The notes below the pieces were generated by a model. The model searched no databases, had not been told where the DNA came from, and was given only the letters and a program-made list of their open reading frames with translations. The position numbers and the translations under genes are program-made. 8,355 nt of DNA from CAZMRQ01 sp964568795 (lineage in GTDB: Bacteria > Pseudomonadota > Gammaproteobacteria > Comchoanobacterales > Comchoanobacteraceae): the NCBI GenBank assembly GCA_964568795.1, contig CAZMRQ010000052.1, positions 1 to 8,355 of the forward strand, in the 5' to 3' direction. Positions within the stretch are counted from its first letter, which is position 1. Each line of letters starts with the position of its first letter. Below are positions 6,206 through 8,355 of the stretch, piece after piece.

Positions 6206-7347
6206 GATATATTAATTATAGTCTGGTAGAGAGATATTAGTTTAGTGCTCATGCCCTCTTGTGTGAGTTTATTGGCAGTTGCACGTGCCTGTTGCCCCAT
6301 TCTATTGTGGAGTGCTGGGTCCAGTGTCTGTGTCAATGCATTAACCCATTTTTCTGGGGTTAGTGGGTCCAGACTAAAACCCTGTCTTCCATTTTCTATA
6401 AGATCTATTGCACCGCAACTATTGCTGCTGATAACCGGTAATCCACATGCCATTGCCTCTAAAACTGTATTAGGAAGTGGGTCATATAGAGAAGGAAAGA
6501 CAAAAATATCTGCAGCTCCATACCAAGGGCGTACATCTTGTTTGGGGCCCACAAAATGGACTCTATTGCCTACTTGTAACTCGTTGGCTTGTTTCTGATA
6601 CTGTTCGCTGTTGCGGTCTTTGCCGACAATTACTAGTTGGGTATCCTCTAGTTTGGTCAGTATAAGTAGTAGAAGGTGTACTCCTTTGCGCTCGAATCCT
6701 GAACCAACAAATAGCAAGAGCTGTGTGGTGTCAGAGATATCAAACTGGTTACGTATTTTATCTCTATATATCTTGCGAAGCTTGGGGTGGAATTTATCAG
6801 TGTCAACTCCGTTGTGGATTACTTTGATCTCTGCTCTCACTCTTGGAAAATAGTAGTGAATCTCGTCTTTGATCAATCTGGAATTGGTGATGATTGTGTG
6901 TAACCCAGGATGAGTTAAAGTGCGGTGCTCTTGCCATAGCAGGTACCTGTGATAAGGAGAAATCTTGATCCAGAAGTTTTTCCACCAAGAATTTACAAGG
7001 GTCCGCTGATGTAACCACTGTTTATGTACTCCATCTCCAGCACGATAGATATCCCCACATGGAATCCGTTCATGTGATTGCACAAGGTCAAAGTTTCCTT
7101 GTTGTACTGCACGGCAGGCACATCGTGCAAAAGACCAGTCACGCCACAGGCGGCCTATGTAGAATGGGTTGCATATAATTTTATTTATGTTGGGGTTGTC
7201 AGCACCATCCCACCTGCGGGTGATCAGTGTCAATTCAATATTGGATTCCAGTTGAAGTGCATTCAGTGCATTTTCCACAAAACGCTCGGCTCCTCCAAAG
7301 GGAGTGTAACGCTGTCGGATCAATGCAATACGTGATACATCACCCAT
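6202..7347 (-). CDS. WaaG-like GT4 core glycosyltransferase
   Basis: This 381-aa GT4 enzyme resembles WaaG/RfaG, which adds the first hexose to the heptose core of LPS at the cytoplasmic membrane face. Evidence includes PFGGAERFVE (16-25) as the acceptor-side loop, SHERIPCGDIYRAGDGVH (91-108) matching the WaaG-type 'k.pg.DvY.aaD' region, VIHNGVD (176-182), LLLFVGSGFERKGV (210-223) with the phosphate-binding R220/K221, and YDPLPNTVLEAMACG (288-302). The EX7E motif has Asp in the first position (D289...E297), a conservative change. No signal peptide is present. ATG 7347 lies inside the end of waaQ (8-nt overlap) with AAGGA 6 nt upstream; its stop overlaps msbA by 4 nt. The context between waaQ and msbA supports core assembly. 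The exact sugar, and whether it is a strict WaaG ortholog, cannot be settled, so no symbol is given. Confidence 0.87.
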   Translation of the reverse strand: MGDVSRIALIRQRYTPFGGAERFVENALNALQLESNIELTLITRRWDGADNPNINKIICNPFYIGRLWRDWSFARCACRAVQQGNFDLVQSHERIPCGDIYRAGDGVHKQWLHQRTLVNSWWKNFWIKISPYHRYLLWQEHRTLTHPGLHTIITNSRLIKDEIHYYFPRVRAEIKVIHNGVDTDKFHPKLRKIYRDKIRNQFDISDTTQLLLFVGSGFERKGVHLLLLILTKLEDTQLVIVGKDRNSEQYQKQANELQVGNRVHFVGPKQDVRPWYGAADIFVFPSLYDPLPNTVLEAMACGLPVISSNSCGAIDLIENGRQGFSLDPLTPEKWVNALTQTLDPALHNRMGQQARATANKLTQEGMSTKLISLYQTIINIS

Positions 7348-8355
7348 TTTCGATCCTTACCAACTGCCGTTGCAGTATTGGGATCACGCTATTTGGTGTT
7401 AGCTCATCGAGACAACGACTTTTTTTGCTCCCCTCGCACCCATCCACTCCACATGGGGCGCAGTTCCAAGATTGTTGAATCACTATGTGCCAGTTGGTGT
7501 GCTGGATGCCATTGAGGTTTGGATATGGATTTTGTTTTGATCTCCACTCATTTGGCCATGGCCCCCAATCAAACTCCCCTGAGGGGCCAAATAGGGCAAT
7601 GGTTGGGGTGTCCTGTGAGGCAGCGATGTGCATGGGCGCAGAGTCTACACCGAAAAAGAGGCTGCTGATTGAAGAGAGAGCCGTCATCTGTTTTAGTGTC
7701 AGTTTACCGGCAAGTAAGATCGGTGAATTATTGCAGTGGCGGAGAATGTTCTTTACTCTATGCAGTTCAGCATCGATTGGAGCAGCCGTCAGGACGACTT
7801 GGTGGTCTGTTGCCTTTAGCCAGTTGATAACCTCGGCCATATATTCATCTTTCCAGCACTTAAAAAGCCACCTTGAGGTTGGATGGATGTGGATTAGAGG
7901 CTGCTCTTCCTGCCAGCCCGCAGATCGCAGTAGATTTTGTACTGTGTATAGATCATTCTCCGAATAATTGAGTGTCACCTTGTAACGGTAGCTTGATGTT
8001 AGAGGGCTCGCTAAGGCTAGATTTCTGGTTACAGTATGATTTCTGCCAGAAAGAGGATGGGCTGGATTGTTGACTATCCACCTCCTCCACCACTGTTCAT
8101 CTTTTAGCTTTAGTAGACTAATCCGTGTATTGGCACCTATAAGATAGGAGAGGAGTATGCCACGATCTCCTTCAGTTGTGTTGATTGCAACATCAAACTG
8201 CTCTTTTCGAAGTTGCCAAAGCCATTGCATATAGCGCCTGAAGAAGCGGAGCTTAGACTCGCCCGTTTTTCTTGTTGGAAGCACATAGAGTTGCTCTAAA
8301 TCAGGATGCCCCTCCAGCATCGCTTCGGTCCCTGGTTTTACGGTTGCTGAGACCC
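7340..8355 (-). CDS. waaQ: LPS core heptosyltransferase WaaQ, 5'-truncated by window edge
   Basis: WaaQ adds the branch heptose (heptosyltransferase III, GT9) to the inner core from ADP-heptose. The frame stays open to the window edge, with codons VSATVKPGTEA before the first visible Met, so Met at 8320 is internal. 337 residues are visible and about 35 N-terminal ones, carrying the 'r.GD.l' motif, are missing. Numbered from the first full codon, IHPTSRWLFKCW (155-166) is a strong WaaQ hallmark, GVDSAPMHIAA (235-245) is the GT9 signature and LFGPSGEFDWGPW (254-266) follows. Near the C-terminus a cysteine cluster C-x2-C-x4-C-x7-C (C298, C301, C306, C314) fits the PCG.DGC.GSK segment seen in some WaaQ proteins. 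It is the first visible gene of the waaQ/WaaG-like/msbA operon; the promoter lies outside the window. WaaF is a less likely alternative because of the FKCW motif. Confidence 0.88.
   Translation of the reverse strand, partial: VSATVKPGTEAMLEGHPDLEQLYVLPTRKTGESKLRFFRRYMQWLWQLRKEQFDVAINTTEGDRGILLSYLIGANTRISLLKLKDEQWWRRWIVNNPAHPLSGRNHTVTRNLALASPLTSSYRYKVTLNYSENDLYTVQNLLRSAGWQEEQPLIHIHPTSRWLFKCWKDEYMAEVINWLKATDHQVVLTAAPIDAELHRVKNILRHCNNSPILLAGKLTLKQMTALSSISSLFFGVDSAPMHIAASQDTPTIALFGPSGEFDWGPWPNEWRSKQNPYPNLNGIQHTNWHIVIQQSWNCAPCGVDGCEGSKKSRCLDELTPNSVIPILQRQLVRIENG
7354..7358 (-). promoter_or_regulatory. Shine-Dalgarno AAGGA inside the waaQ 3' end
   Basis: On the minus strand AAGGA sits 6 nt before ATG 7347. 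It lies within the last codons of waaQ and supports this start for the WaaG-like gene despite the 8-nt overlap. Confidence 0.7.

Noticed and set aside
6215..6220. Perfect TATAAT on the minus strand just before msbA
   Set aside because: No -35 element at 16-18 nt, no extended TG, and it would start a transcript only 2-3 nt from the ATG. It lies inside the coding end of the WaaG-like gene. AT-rich chance match is more likely.
6245..6598. 117-codon plus-strand open frame
   Set aside because: Antisense to the WaaG-like gene with its conserved donor motifs; no domain signal of its own.
7485..7967. 160-codon plus-strand open frame
   Set aside because: It lies wholly antisense to waaQ, whose GT9 motifs are clear. 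It has no recognisable domain and no ribosome binding site of note; an antisense shadow of a GC-richer gene.
8318..8320. ATG as the start of waaQ
   Set aside because: The frame continues upstream to the window edge with WaaQ-like residues, and the N-terminal GT9 motif is missing, so this Met is internal.

Overview
This window looks like part of a lipopolysaccharide (LPS) core / outer-polysaccharide locus from a Gram-negative bacterium, most likely a gammaproteobacterium. The evidence is a full-length MsbA-type lipid A exporter, a WaaQ-type core heptosyltransferase and a WaaG-like glycosyltransferase in one operon, facing a block of accessory sugar-transfer and methylation genes. The genus cannot be fixed from the sequence.

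Left block, plus strand (about 1-4478). After a short edge segment of unclear coding status come a small class I SAM-dependent methyltransferase (142-654, TTG start), a TylF/MycF-type sugar O-methyltransferase-like gene (663-1403) and a GT4 glycosyltransferase (1403-2524). These three are tightly packed and probably co-transcribed. A 284-bp gap (2525-2808) follows. It is not empty: it holds a decayed fragment of a third methyltransferase of the 'HQHGEDGI' type (about 2548-2742), a concentric inverted repeat (2534-2586) and a 16/19 match to the Fur iron box (2744-2762). After the gap come an uncharacterised LPS-associated protein with a CEDDYLH motif, probably a glycosyltransferase (2809-3630), and a short GT9 heptosyltransferase-family protein (3627-4478) that overlaps it by 4 nt.

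Right block, minus strand (8355 down to 4475). A 5'-truncated waaQ, a WaaG-like GT4 and msbA form an operon with 8-nt and 4-nt overlaps. The msbA start has no visible Shine-Dalgarno and looks translationally coupled to the gene before it.

The two blocks meet tail to tail. The GT9 and msbA stop codons share the self-complementary tetranucleotide TTAA (4475-4478), so there is no intergenic space and no terminator between them. Hand-counted sample lines suggest mosaic base composition: roughly 25-35% GC around 2800-4478, low 40s in the GT4 and TylF-like genes, mid-30s to low 50s in msbA, low 40s in the WaaG-like gene, and 45-55% in waaQ. This fits accessory surface-sugar genes laid down beside a more conserved core-LPS operon.

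Working model (inference): the right operon builds the heptose/hexose core and flips lipid A-core across the inner membrane. The left block adds and O-methylates further sugars, possibly at the outer end of the chain. The intergenic Fur-box match suggests that the last two left-block genes could respond to iron.
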